Below are positions 1-5,630 of a stretch of 5,772 nucleotides of DNA, piece by piece. Within the stretch, counting starts at the first letter, position 1. Each line of letters opens with the position of its first letter. The stretch comes from Muribaculaceae bacterium (GTDB lineage: Bacteria; Bacteroidota; Bacteroidia; Bacteroidales; Muribaculaceae): the NCBI GenBank assembly GCA_024400895.1, contig JAKSMA010000159.1:1-5772 (forward strand). The letters run 5' to 3'. Under the pieces are notes generated by a model, which saw only the letters and a program-made list of their open reading frames with translations, had not been told where the DNA came from and ran no database searches. A program made the position numbers and the translations under genes.

Positions 1-56
1 GTGTTGATGTTGCTGAATTCGTAGATGCTTCCCACGATATCGCCAATAATTGCTTC
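1..56 (-). CDS. N-terminal end of probable ADP-ribosylglycohydrolase (DraG family), partial, start codon problematic
   Basis: Reading leftward from position 56, the frame gives EAIIGDIVGSIYEFSNIN and then leaves the window. The pattern AIxGDxxGSxYEF is what I know as the very N-terminus of ADP-ribosylglycohydrolase (DraG/ARH) proteins, which remove ADP-ribose from proteins or related substrates; the metal-binding Asp motifs that would prove this lie outside the window. A near-canonical promoter sits just upstream (91-122). The expected start is odd: the in-frame ATG (60-62) is followed directly by TAA (57-59), then GAA GCA ATT ATT. So the gene either has a nonsense mutation at codon 2, starts at a rare codon such as ATT, or starts at the internal GTG and loses its first strand. 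Only about 18 residues are visible, so the family call is tentative. Confidence 0.55.
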
Positions 57-90
57 TTACATAATTTCTGTTTATTTAAATTTAATAATT

Positions 91-122
91 CTAAACTATT
101 GCCATTCTCTTCGGCAAGCAAA
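91..122 (-). promoter_or_regulatory. Bacteroidetes-type promoter for the leftward DraG-like gene
   Basis: On the minus strand TTTG (119-122) is followed by exactly 20 nt and then TAGTTTAG (91-98). This matches the Bacteroidetes primary sigma consensus TTTG / 19-21 nt / TAnnTTTG with one mismatch in the -7 box. The transcript would begin near 85, giving a leader of roughly 25 nt before the ATG at 62. Spacing and position fit; activity is inferred. Confidence 0.6.
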
Positions 123-232
123 ATTCGTGTAGTTTCACGCTGCAAAATTAGAAAGATTTTTCTTACTCACAAAATTTTTTGCGTATTTTTTACACTATTT
201 TTAAAGCCTATTCAAAGATTGCCGCTCATTTT

Positions 233-261
233 ATTGCACAATACGCATTTAAATGTGCAAT
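233..261. repeat. Inverted repeat with nested palindrome in the divergent intergenic region
   Basis: ATTGCACA (233-240) and TGTGCAAT (254-261) are perfect 8-bp inverted arms separated by 13 nt. A 10-bp palindrome, CATTTAAATG (246-255), overlaps the right arm. The element lies 28 nt upstream of the -7 box of the rightward operon, where an activator or repressor could bind. No known regulator site is recognised, and in such AT-rich DNA some palindromes arise by chance. Confidence 0.35.
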
Positions 262-288
262 TAAAGCTCTGTACTGAACTTTTTTTCC

Positions 289-296
289 TATATTTG
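289..296 (+). promoter_or_regulatory. Probable -7 element of the rightward four-gene operon
   Basis: TATATTTG at 289-296 is a perfect match to the Bacteroidetes -7 consensus TAnnTTTG and lies 20 nt before the ATG at 316, which gives a short A-rich leader. No good TTTG is present 19-21 nt upstream (265-268 reads AGCT), so the -33 half is weak or an activator is needed. Confidence 0.5.
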
Positions 297-315
297 TAAG
301 TTAAAATAGAAAAAG

Positions 316-1290
316 ATGAAAATGCATCATATACTTAGCATGATAGCTGCTGTGATGGTGACCGCATCGTGCGGTTCAAGCACAGCATCAAGCAGTTCGG
401 CAGAGAGCAGCGAAACCACAGCACCAGCTGCCGTGGTCGATTTCAACGCCGACAGCGCTTTCGCTTTCGTGAAGCGCCAATGCGACTTCGGCCCACGTGT
501 TCCCGAAACTCCTGCACACGAACAATGTGGCAGGTGGATTGAGGCACAACTTGGCCGATTCTGCGACAAGGTGGTGGCACAAAAGGCAAAACTTACCACC
601 TTCGACGGCAAAAACCTGAATGCCACCAACTATATCGGTATCATCAATCCCAATGCCAAAGAGCGCATCCTGCTCCTCGCCCACTGGGATTGCCGCCCTT
701 GGGCTGATGCCGACCCCGACGACTCGAAGCGTAAAGAACCTGTGATGGGCGCCAACGACGGTGCAAGCGGAGTGGGCGTATTGCTCGAATTGGCGCGCGT
801 CATGAAGGACAAAAAACCCGATGTGGGCGTCGACATTTTGTTTGTTGACGCTGAAGACTGGGGCGCCGACGACGAGGAGGAAAGTTGGGCTTTGGGCACA
901 CAATACTGGGCAGAGAATCCTCACGTGAAAGGCTACAAGGCCAAGTACGGCATTCTGCTCGACATGGTGGGTGCGTCCGACGCGCAATTCTACCATGAGG
1001 GTTTCTCAATGCAATGCGCTCCCGATGTAGTGGAAAAAGTGTGGTCGATTGCCGGCGACAGTGGTTACAGCAACCACTTTAAGACTATGGAATATGGTGC
1101 AGCCACCGACGACCACGTGTTCATCATCCGTGGCGGCATTCCTTGCATCGACATCATCGACATGCGTCCTGGCACCAGTGGCGGTTTCTACCCCTACTGG
1201 CACACCACCGGCGACACTATCGACAAAATCTCGCCCGAAACCCTCAAGGCTGTAGGGCAAACCATCGCTAATCTCATTTACGAATTATAA
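316..1290 (+). CDS. Lipoprotein glutaminyl-peptide cyclotransferase-like enzyme (type II QC, M28 zinc-hydrolase fold)
   Basis: Type II glutaminyl cyclases convert N-terminal Gln to pyroglutamate; in Bacteroidetes this acts on exported proteins whose mature chain starts with Gln. The 324-residue product opens with a lipoprotein signal peptide ending VTASC (lipid on C19), then a Ser/Ala/Glu-rich linker (20-40) without an acidic export signal next to the Cys, so it probably stays on the periplasmic face of the inner membrane. The catalytic fold follows: AHWD (122-125), GANDGASG (145-152, probable zinc ligand D148), DAED (178-181, catalytic Glu and zinc ligand), LLDMVGA (214-220), DDHVFIIRGGIP (265-276) and WHTTGD (295-300, zinc ligand H296). 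These match, in order, the human QC elements around D159, E201/E202, D248, D305 and W329/H330. An M28 aminopeptidase is the alternative, but the late DDH and WH motifs favour a cyclase. First gene of the operon; the leader is A-rich with no Shine-Dalgarno. Confidence 0.85.
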   Translation: MKMHHILSMIAAVMVTASCGSSTASSSSAESSETTAPAAVVDFNADSAFAFVKRQCDFGPRVPETPAHEQCGRWIEAQLGRFCDKVVAQKAKLTTFDGKNLNATNYIGIINPNAKERILLLAHWDCRPWADADPDDSKRKEPVMGANDGASGVGVLLELARVMKDKKPDVGVDILFVDAEDWGADDEEESWALGTQYWAENPHVKGYKAKYGILLDMVGASDAQFYHEGFSMQCAPDVVEKVWSIAGDSGYSNHFKTMEYGAATDDHVFIIRGGIPCIDIIDMRPGTSGGFYPYWHTTGDTIDKISPETLKAVGQTIANLIYEL

Positions 1291-1303
1291 AACATCAGCA
1301 TAT

Positions 1304-2149
1304 ATGGACAATCAGAACAACAAACCGCTGTATATTATCACTGGCGCAACCGACGCCATGGGCAGCGTCATTACCCAACGATTAGCCGAAGCCGGACACG
1401 CTATTGTCATGGCTTGCTACGACGATGAAAAGAGCGAAGCCAAGGCACAGGAACTGGCCATTCGCACCCGCAATAAAGACATCACCAGCATGCACCTCGA
1501 CCTGGGCTCTTTCGCCAGCGTGAGAGGATTCGTGAAGCAAATCAAGGCTCTCGGACGCCCTGTGGCTGTGTTGGTGAACAACGCAAGTTACATCAGCCAC
1601 CGCAGCGAAATTTCGCCCGACAGCTACGAAAAGCTCGTACAGGTAAACTCCCTGAGCACCGCATTGCTTTCGCCCCTCACCGACCCGCTAATGAAGGAAC
1701 ATGGACGCATCATATCCAGCACTTCGCTTTCCAACACCCCCGTGTCAATTCCTTACGAATTCCCTGCAGTGAACAATTTCATGCCTATCGCAGCCTACGC
1801 ACAAAGCAAATTGGCTCTCTCGTTGTTCTCTATCTACCTCTCTACTGTGCTCCGCACACACCAAGTGTCGGTCAACAGCGTAGACCCTGGATTGGTGAAC
1901 TTGAGCAAATTGGGCATGAACCGTTTCTTCAGCCGCTTCAGTTTCATCAGCAACCACACCGGCAATCTCGAAAACGGTGCAAAGGCGATGATGAGGGCTA
2001 TCGGTTCGGCCGACACTGGCTTCATTTTCAAGAGTGGCAACAAGCAAATCAAGGCAAGTTCGCTTTTGCGTAATCGTGAGGTGTTTATCAAACTTTGCAA
2101 CGACACGATGCGTGTGCTGAAAACCCAACTTGAAGACCCAAAAGCATAA
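1304..2149 (+). CDS. Short-chain dehydrogenase/reductase, retinol-dehydrogenase/WWOX-like subgroup
   Basis: This 281-residue protein has the Rossmann order of classical SDR enzymes, NAD(P)-dependent oxidoreductases, probably cytoplasmic. Visible elements are the nucleotide-binding turn TGATDAMG (13-20), LDLGS (65-69, the adenine-ring Asp), NNAS in place of NNAG (92-95), the structural Asn in VNS (114-116), the strand IISSTS with the catalytic Ser at 139 or 140, the catalytic YAQSK (Y165, K169), and VDPG (193-196). The roughly 25-residue gap between Ser and Tyr is seen in retinol-dehydrogenase/WWOX-like SDRs. The middle Gly of TGxxxGxG is Ala18. The C-terminal part (about 205-281) is the substrate region and gives no clue to the substrate. 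It begins 13 nt after the cyclase gene and ends 9 nt before the HAD gene, so co-transcription is likely. No substrate is proposed. Confidence 0.85.
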   Translation: MDNQNNKPLYIITGATDAMGSVITQRLAEAGHAIVMACYDDEKSEAKAQELAIRTRNKDITSMHLDLGSFASVRGFVKQIKALGRPVAVLVNNASYISHRSEISPDSYEKLVQVNSLSTALLSPLTDPLMKEHGRIISSTSLSNTPVSIPYEFPAVNNFMPIAAYAQSKLALSLFSIYLSTVLRTHQVSVNSVDPGLVNLSKLGMNRFFSRFSFISNHTGNLENGAKAMMRAIGSADTGFIFKSGNKQIKASSLLRNREVFIKLCNDTMRVLKTQLEDPKA

Positions 2150-2158
2150 TCTCCGACA

Positions 2159-2785
2159 ATGAACAATATCAAGAACTTGATGTTCGACCTTGGTGGCGTG
2201 GTGGTGGACATCGAACGCCAACGCTGTGTCGACTCGCTCACTGCACTCGGCATGACCAATGCCGATGAAATGATTGGTCTCTATCGCCAAAGCGGACCGT
2301 TTCTGCAACTCGAAGCGGGCGCTTTGAGTCCTGAAGAATTCTGCAACGAGATGCGCAAGAGCATGCCTGAAGGCGTGACCGATGCACAAATCAAGCAGGC
2401 CATCAGCAATTTCATCATCGACATACCTGTGCATCGCCTTGAAGCGATTCGCTCTTTGCGTGAGAAATATGGCACTTATGTGCTTTCCAACACCAACCCC
2501 ATCATGTTTGAAGGCATCATTGCCAGCCTATTCGAGAAGGAGGGCAAGGATGTGAACGCATATTTCGACGGCATTACCGTGTCGTACCGCGCGAAGCACA
2601 ACAAACCCGCTCCCGAAATTTTCCACTACGCTGAGCAAACCATGGGCATTCGCCCCGAGGAGACGCTTTTCCTCGACGACAGCCAGCACAACCTCGACGC
2701 TGCAGCCGCATTGGGTTTCCAAGTGGCGCTCGTGCCTGAAGGAGAGGAATTCATGGACATTCTCAAAAATCTCAATCTCATCTGA
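2159..2785 (+). CDS. HAD-superfamily hydrolase, subfamily IA, YihX-like phosphatase
   Basis: The 208-residue protein carries the four HAD motifs: I, FDLGGVVVDI (9-18, nucleophile D10); II, LSNTN (109-113, S110); III, K149 in NKPAPEIF; and IV, LFLDDS (170-175, D173 and D174). A helical cap of subfamily IA type lies between motifs I and II (about 18-95). The residue two after the nucleophile is Gly rather than Asp, as in the DLGN motif of E. coli YihX, an alpha-glucose-1-phosphate phosphatase, so this is a family trait and not a defect. The likely reaction is phosphate-ester hydrolysis on a small cytoplasmic metabolite. Its TGA overlaps the ribF ATG by one base (TGATG), suggesting translational coupling; a role in FMN or sugar-phosphate metabolism is possible but nothing in the sequence proves it. 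Confidence 0.85.
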   Translation: MNNIKNLMFDLGGVVVDIERQRCVDSLTALGMTNADEMIGLYRQSGPFLQLEAGALSPEEFCNEMRKSMPEGVTDAQIKQAISNFIIDIPVHRLEAIRSLREKYGTYVLSNTNPIMFEGIIASLFEKEGKDVNAYFDGITVSYRAKHNKPAPEIFHYAEQTMGIRPEETLFLDDSQHNLDAAAALGFQVALVPEGEEFMDILKNLNLI

Positions 2786-3717
2786 TGCAAATCATTGCCG
2801 ACAACGATCGCCTTCCGCAAGGCACCACTGTGGCCACCATCGGCATGTTCGACGGTGTTCACCTGGGCCACCTCACGCTCATATCGGAGGTGAAACGCAT
2901 CGCCGCAGAACGTGGTCTGAAGTCGGCTGTCATCACTTTCGCCCAGCATCCGCAAAGCGTGCTCCGCCCTGATAGCGACATAGAAATGCTGATGACGGTG
3001 GACGACAAGGTTGCAGAAATCGGGCGACAGGGCATTGATGTGACCGTGCTGATGAACTTCACCTACGAACTCTCGCTCAACAATTCACGCCAGTTTCTCC
3101 AAATCCTGCGCGACCGCTATGGTGTGGCGGCGCTGGTGGTGGGCTACGACCATCGCTTCGGCCACGACAAGACCGAAACTTTTGCCGACTATGTAAACCA
3201 CGGCAAGGAACTTGGCATCGATGTGATTAAAGCGCCCGAATATTTAGGCGAATACGCTCCTGTGAGTTCGTCAATCATTCGCCGCCTCATCGCCTCGGGC
3301 AAGGTGGACGACGCCATGCGCTGTATGGGGCGCCCTTATACGATTTCGGGCAAAGTGGTGCACGGATTTCACAATGGGCGCGGCATCGGTTTCCCCACAG
3401 CCAATGTGGGCGAAATTCCTGCTCAACTCATTCTTCCCCACAAGGGTGCTTATGCTGTGATGGTGAACGTGGCTGGTCAGTGGCGTCAGGGCATGGTGAA
3501 TGTGGGTGTGCGACCCACGCTCGAAAACGGCCCGCAACTCTCCGTGGAGGTCAACATATTCGACTTCGACGACGACATTTACGGCTTGCCCATCACCCTG
3601 CAGTTTATCAAATTCCTCCGCCTTGAATTCAAGCTCGGCAGCATTGAGGAACTCCGCGCCCAACTCACCCGCGACCGCGAAACTTCCCGCAAAATCCTCT
3701 CCTCCCTAACCAAATAG
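2785..3717 (+). CDS. ribF: Bifunctional riboflavin kinase / FAD synthetase
   Basis: RibF phosphorylates riboflavin to FMN and adenylates FMN to FAD. The 310-residue length is normal for the family. The N-terminal FAD-synthetase half has the nucleotidyltransferase signature GMFDGVHLGH (20-29), VITFAQHP (49-56), VVGYDHRFGH (118-127) and VSSSIIRRLI (160-169), the counterpart of the usual SSTxIR motif. The C-terminal riboflavin-kinase half starts near 183 with GRPYTISGKVVHG and continues with GIGFPTANV (200-208), KGAYAV (220-225), GMVNVGVRPT (236-245) and VEVNIFDFDDDIYG (254-267), where E256 is the expected catalytic base. The start ATG overlaps the stop of the HAD gene, so this is the last gene of the operon. 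Its TAG (3715-3717) directly abuts the stop of the convergent ATPase gene, leaving no room for a terminator. Both halves look intact. Confidence 0.97.
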   Translation: MQIIADNDRLPQGTTVATIGMFDGVHLGHLTLISEVKRIAAERGLKSAVITFAQHPQSVLRPDSDIEMLMTVDDKVAEIGRQGIDVTVLMNFTYELSLNNSRQFLQILRDRYGVAALVVGYDHRFGHDKTETFADYVNHGKELGIDVIKAPEYLGEYAPVSSSIIRRLIASGKVDDAMRCMGRPYTISGKVVHGFHNGRGIGFPTANVGEIPAQLILPHKGAYAVMVNVAGQWRQGMVNVGVRPTLENGPQLSVEVNIFDFDDDIYGLPITLQFIKFLRLEFKLGSIEELRAQLTRDRETSRKILSSLTK

Positions 3718-4845
3718 CTATTCTAACAGAAAAGATTCCACATTTTTTGGTGTAATCACTTCAAACACGGCATCAGGATAACTATTTACAAATTGAGTGG
3801 GACACTTCACGCCTGATTTGCGCGCATTCCACTTAAATTCAAACGCAGTCAACTTCCCATCCACTATTTCTAAATAATCAATCTCCTTTTGCTGCTGAGT
3901 GCGCCAAAACCAAGATTGGGCTAAATCACCCAACAGAAGGTTGCGCTTTATCCTTTCCGAAATCACAAAATTCTCCCACAATTCTCCTATATCTGTTCGG
4001 CTTTCAATATGTGAAAAATTGCCGATTACAGCATTTCGAACGCCAAGATCCCAAAAATAAATTTTCATACTTTTCTTCAATTCATTTCTCATATTCTTGG
4101 CATAAGATTTCAAACGGAAAACGATATACGATTTCTCTAATATATCAATGTATTTTTCTACTGTTTTAGAATCTATCCCCACAGTTTGCGCCAGTTCATT
4201 ATAACTCACCAACGAGCCAATCTGATAGGCTAATGCTTGCAACAGTTTCACCAACTTATCCGATTTGAGAATATTGTCGAACGACAATATATCGCGATAC
4301 AAATAAGAATCCGACAATTCTTTCAGCACTACGCGTTCCTCTCCAGGAGACTTCAGCACCTCTGGATAATAGCCGAAAACCATGCGATGTGGTATCATAC
4401 GGAGTTCTTCGAGCAAATTTGTGTGCGCCACCATTTCCGAGAAGCTAACAGGACACATTTTAAACTCGCGCTTGCGGCCTGTCAATGGCTCATTCACTTT
4501 CTGAGCAAGTTCAAACGAACTACTTCCAGTTGCCACAACCTGAACTTCAGGAATCTGATCTGTAACCAATTTAATTTTCAGCCCAATATTTTGAATGCGT
4601 TGAGCTTCAGCAATCACTACAATTCGATTGTTGCCAATGATACTGCGAAAACGGGTTGAAGAAATATCACTAAGCAACTCTTGCACATCCACATCATCAC
4701 CATTCAACCACAACACATCAGTTCTGTCTCCCAACATCATTTTCAGCAATGTTGATTTACCAACTTGGCGCGCACCCATTATGATGATAGCCTTGCGACC
4801 ACCTAACATTTGCCCAATTTTCTTTTGTAATGCTCTCTCAATCAT
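3718..4845 (-). CDS. ATP-binding protein with AAA_14 and DUF4143 domains, altered Walker B
   Basis: Numbering is from the ATG at 4843-4845 (375 residues, MIERALQKKIG). The AAA_14 ATPase domain has Walker A GARQVGKST (24-32), a Walker B strand RIVVIAEAQRI (74-84), sensor-like ATGSSSFEL (105-113) and LTGRKREF (121-128). The DUF4143 part (about 175-375) ends with EID (321-323) and FEFKW (335-339), which resemble a PD-(D/E)xK nuclease-like fold. Family members are common and mobile in Bacteroidetes; their role is poorly defined and none is claimed here. The family normally reads IDEAQ in Walker B, but here it is IAEAQ (A79). A longer start at 4923 exists, but its 26 extra codons run through the promoter and a tandem repeat, and family proteins typically begin at MIERxL. 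The gene is clearly AT-richer than the operon it faces, suggesting separate acquisition. Confidence 0.88.
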   Translation of the reverse strand: MIERALQKKIGQMLGGRKAIIIMGARQVGKSTLLKMMLGDRTDVLWLNGDDVDVQELLSDISSTRFRSIIGNNRIVVIAEAQRIQNIGLKIKLVTDQIPEVQVVATGSSSFELAQKVNEPLTGRKREFKMCPVSFSEMVAHTNLLEELRMIPHRMVFGYYPEVLKSPGEERVVLKELSDSYLYRDILSFDNILKSDKLVKLLQALAYQIGSLVSYNELAQTVGIDSKTVEKYIDILEKSYIVFRLKSYAKNMRNELKKSMKIYFWDLGVRNAVIGNFSHIESRTDIGELWENFVISERIKRNLLLGDLAQSWFWRTQQQKEIDYLEIVDGKLTAFEFKWNARKSGVKCPTQFVNSYPDAVFEVITPKNVESFLLE

Positions 4846-4865
4846 AATTGCAGTAAATTTGAATA

Positions 4866-4897
4866 CAAAATTAGTGGTTTTGGGGGCAAAATCCAAA
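4866..4897 (-). promoter_or_regulatory. Bacteroidetes-type promoter of the AAA_14/DUF4143 gene
   Basis: On the minus strand TTTG (4894-4897), 20 nt, then TAATTTTG (4866-4873) is a full match to the Bacteroidetes consensus TTTG / 19-21 nt / TAnnTTTG. It lies 20 nt before the ATG at 4845 and inside the longer alternative reading frame that starts at 4923, so it decides for the shorter start. The -33 box is embedded in the first copy of the 32-bp tandem repeat. Confidence 0.72.
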
Positions 4898-4968
4898 ATT
4901 CTTATAATATTTTTGGATTCCATTCCGAAATTCTTATAATATTTTCGGAATCCATTCCAAAATTCTTA
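4892..4968. repeat. 32-bp tandem repeat, about 2.4 copies, each full copy a hairpin
   Basis: Copies run 4892-4923, 4924-4955 and a partial copy 4956-4968 (TCCAAAATTCTTA). The two full copies agree at 29 of 32 positions. Each folds as an 8-bp stem around a 12-nt AT-rich loop. All three differences fall on stem positions; together with the base just before each copy they give an A-T pair replaced by G-C and an outer A-T pair replaced by T-A, so base pairing is kept. The unit is not a multiple of three, so it is not coding. It overlaps the -33 box of the ATPase promoter. Confidence 0.8.
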
Positions 4969-5041
4969 ACCCACACCAGGCTTTCCGAGAACTAAAACGA
5001 GGCACACTAAAAAGTTACAGATTATAAGGCGCTGCTATGTT

Positions 5042-5056
5042 CTGGCTGGAAGCCAG
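5042..5056. repeat. REP-like hairpin, family A copy 1
   Basis: CTGGCT and AGCCAG form a perfect 6-bp stem around the triloop GGA. The same 15 bases recur at 5132-5146, in the same orientation 90 bp away. Confidence 0.6.
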
Positions 5057-5130
5057 CAGTAGAGTAACCGTGGGGAAAAACGACGAAGGAGATTTTGCCT
5101 ACGGAAAACGATAGTCCTCACCCCCCAATC

Positions 5131-5147
5131 ACTGGCTGGAAGCCAGT
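5131..5147. repeat. REP-like hairpin, family A copy 2
   Basis: ACTGGCT and AGCCAGT form a perfect 7-bp stem around the triloop GGA. The 15-base core is identical to copy 1, while sequence on either side is unrelated, so the hairpin itself is the repeated unit. Confidence 0.6.
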
Positions 5148-5195
5148 ACCCCTCGACCATATGCTCCTCTATCTTTCCCCATTTTGCCATAGAAG

Positions 5196-5216
5196 GGACG
5201 CTCGGACCGAGCGTCC
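5196..5216. repeat. REP-like hairpin, family B copy 1
   Basis: GGACGCTCG (5196-5204) and CGAGCGTCC (5208-5216) form a perfect, GC-rich 9-bp stem with triloop GAC. It is not followed by a T-tract on either strand, so it is not a terminator. Confidence 0.65.
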
Positions 5217-5253
5217 GCCTCACACACAACAGTTCCTCAACACGCCCCACACC

Positions 5254-5274
5254 GTACGCTCGAGCCGAGCGTAC
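5254..5274. repeat. REP-like hairpin, family B copy 2
   Basis: GTACGCTCG (5254-5262) and CGAGCGTAC (5266-5274) form a perfect 9-bp stem with triloop AGC. It differs from family B copy 1 by one compensatory pair in the stem (G-C replaced by T-A) and in the loop. A run of seven A follows on the plus strand, which is the wrong polarity for a plus-strand terminator; on the minus strand the T-run precedes the hairpin. Confidence 0.65.
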
Positions 5275-5356
5275 AAAAAAAGTAGCTTTGCGATTTCACT
5301 CACAAAACTACTCTTTATATCTGGTGTCAGAAAAGACAGGAATAGGCATTAGGGGT

Positions 5357-5545
5357 TTACTTGCGCACAGCCCGGACACTCCGCCCGTCGCAACGGCCGT
5401 AGTTGTCCCAACCAATGTAGCCCGAATGGAAACTCAGGTAGTAGGCGCTGCTGCGGCTGGCGTAGAGCTCACGCGACCAGTAGAAGCCGTAGGAACCCTC
5501 TCGTCGTTCAGCTCGTCCCTCGCATTCACTTCGGAGGGAGAACAA
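5357..5545 (-). pseudogene. Orphan C-terminal end of a C-type-lectin-fold (FISUMP/DGR-target-like) protein, frameshifted
   Basis: The leftward frame ends GSYGFYWSRELY...AYYLSFHSGYI...GRSVRAVRK-stop. GSYGxYWSSxL, AYYLxFxSG and GRSVRAVR are the framework of the C-terminal repeat seen in Bacteroidetes FISUMP-like and DGR-target proteins. The sites between the framework are C-ending codons (CTC, TAC, AGC, CGC, AGC, AGC; then TAC, GAC, AAC, TAC, GGC, TGC, GAC), as expected when AAC codons in a template are randomised at adenines. Upstream of GSYG this frame makes no sense, but another frame reads RDELNDE (5500-5520), which fits the usual lead-in to GSYG; two extra bases near 5498-5499 separate them. 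So this is a shifted, 5'-truncated gene end or a stand-alone variable-repeat cassette. No adhesin body or signal peptide is present. Confidence 0.6.
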
Positions 5546-5630
5546 ACCCTGCCGTAAAGGCTTAGAACTAAACCAAGCCGGAAACGGTATGATAAATTAC
5601 TGCCGAATAAGTTAAGGAAATGTTGCAAAC

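Larger units (their letters stand above)
4969..5356. other. Non-coding spacer with REP-like hairpins
   Basis: About 390 bp lie between the tandem repeat and the lectin-fold fragment. Frames that are open here (for example 5035-5250 on the minus strand and 5095-5352 on the plus strand) show no protein-like composition and simply run through the palindromes. The only structure I can support is four short perfect hairpins, listed separately. No tRNA, promoter with both boxes, or convincing terminator was seen. Confidence 0.6.

Noticed and set aside
99..299. 66-codon open frame on the plus strand before the cyclase gene
   Set aside because: AT-rich low-complexity translation (Phe/Leu/Ile-rich), no initiation context, and it runs through the palindrome and the -7 box.
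388..996. 202-codon open frame on the minus strand inside the glutaminyl cyclase gene
   Set aside because: It is fully antisense to a gene with clear catalytic motifs, and its translation (Cys/His/Val-rich, no recognisable domain) looks like a shadow of GC-biased third positions.
1745..2434. 229-codon open frame on the minus strand across the SDR/HAD junction
   Set aside because: It overlaps two well-supported genes, has no family motif or promoter, and is explained by codon bias on the opposite strand.
4237..4659. 140-codon plus-strand frame inside the ATPase gene
   Set aside because: Antisense to Walker A/B and DUF4143-bearing sequence; composition Gln/His/Phe-rich without any domain.
4846..4923. 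26-codon N-terminal extension of the ATPase to an ATG at 4923
   Set aside because: It contains the complete promoter and part of the tandem repeat, and family proteins usually start at MIERxL.
4892..4968. CRISPR array
   Set aside because: Copies are directly contiguous with no spacers and no cas genes are nearby; it is a tandem repeat.
5254..5281. Rho-independent terminator
   Set aside because: The strong stem is followed by A, not T, on the plus strand; on the minus strand the T-run is upstream of the stem, so polarity is wrong for both.
5035..5352. Small proteins of 71 (minus) and 85 (plus) residues
   Set aside because: Both frames run through the REP-like palindromes, overlap each other on opposite strands and show no protein-like features.
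5357..5500. DGR template repeat
   Set aside because: A template should be adenine-rich with AAC runs on the sense strand; here the variable codons are already diversified (TAC, AGC, CGC, GGC, TGC), as in a variable repeat.
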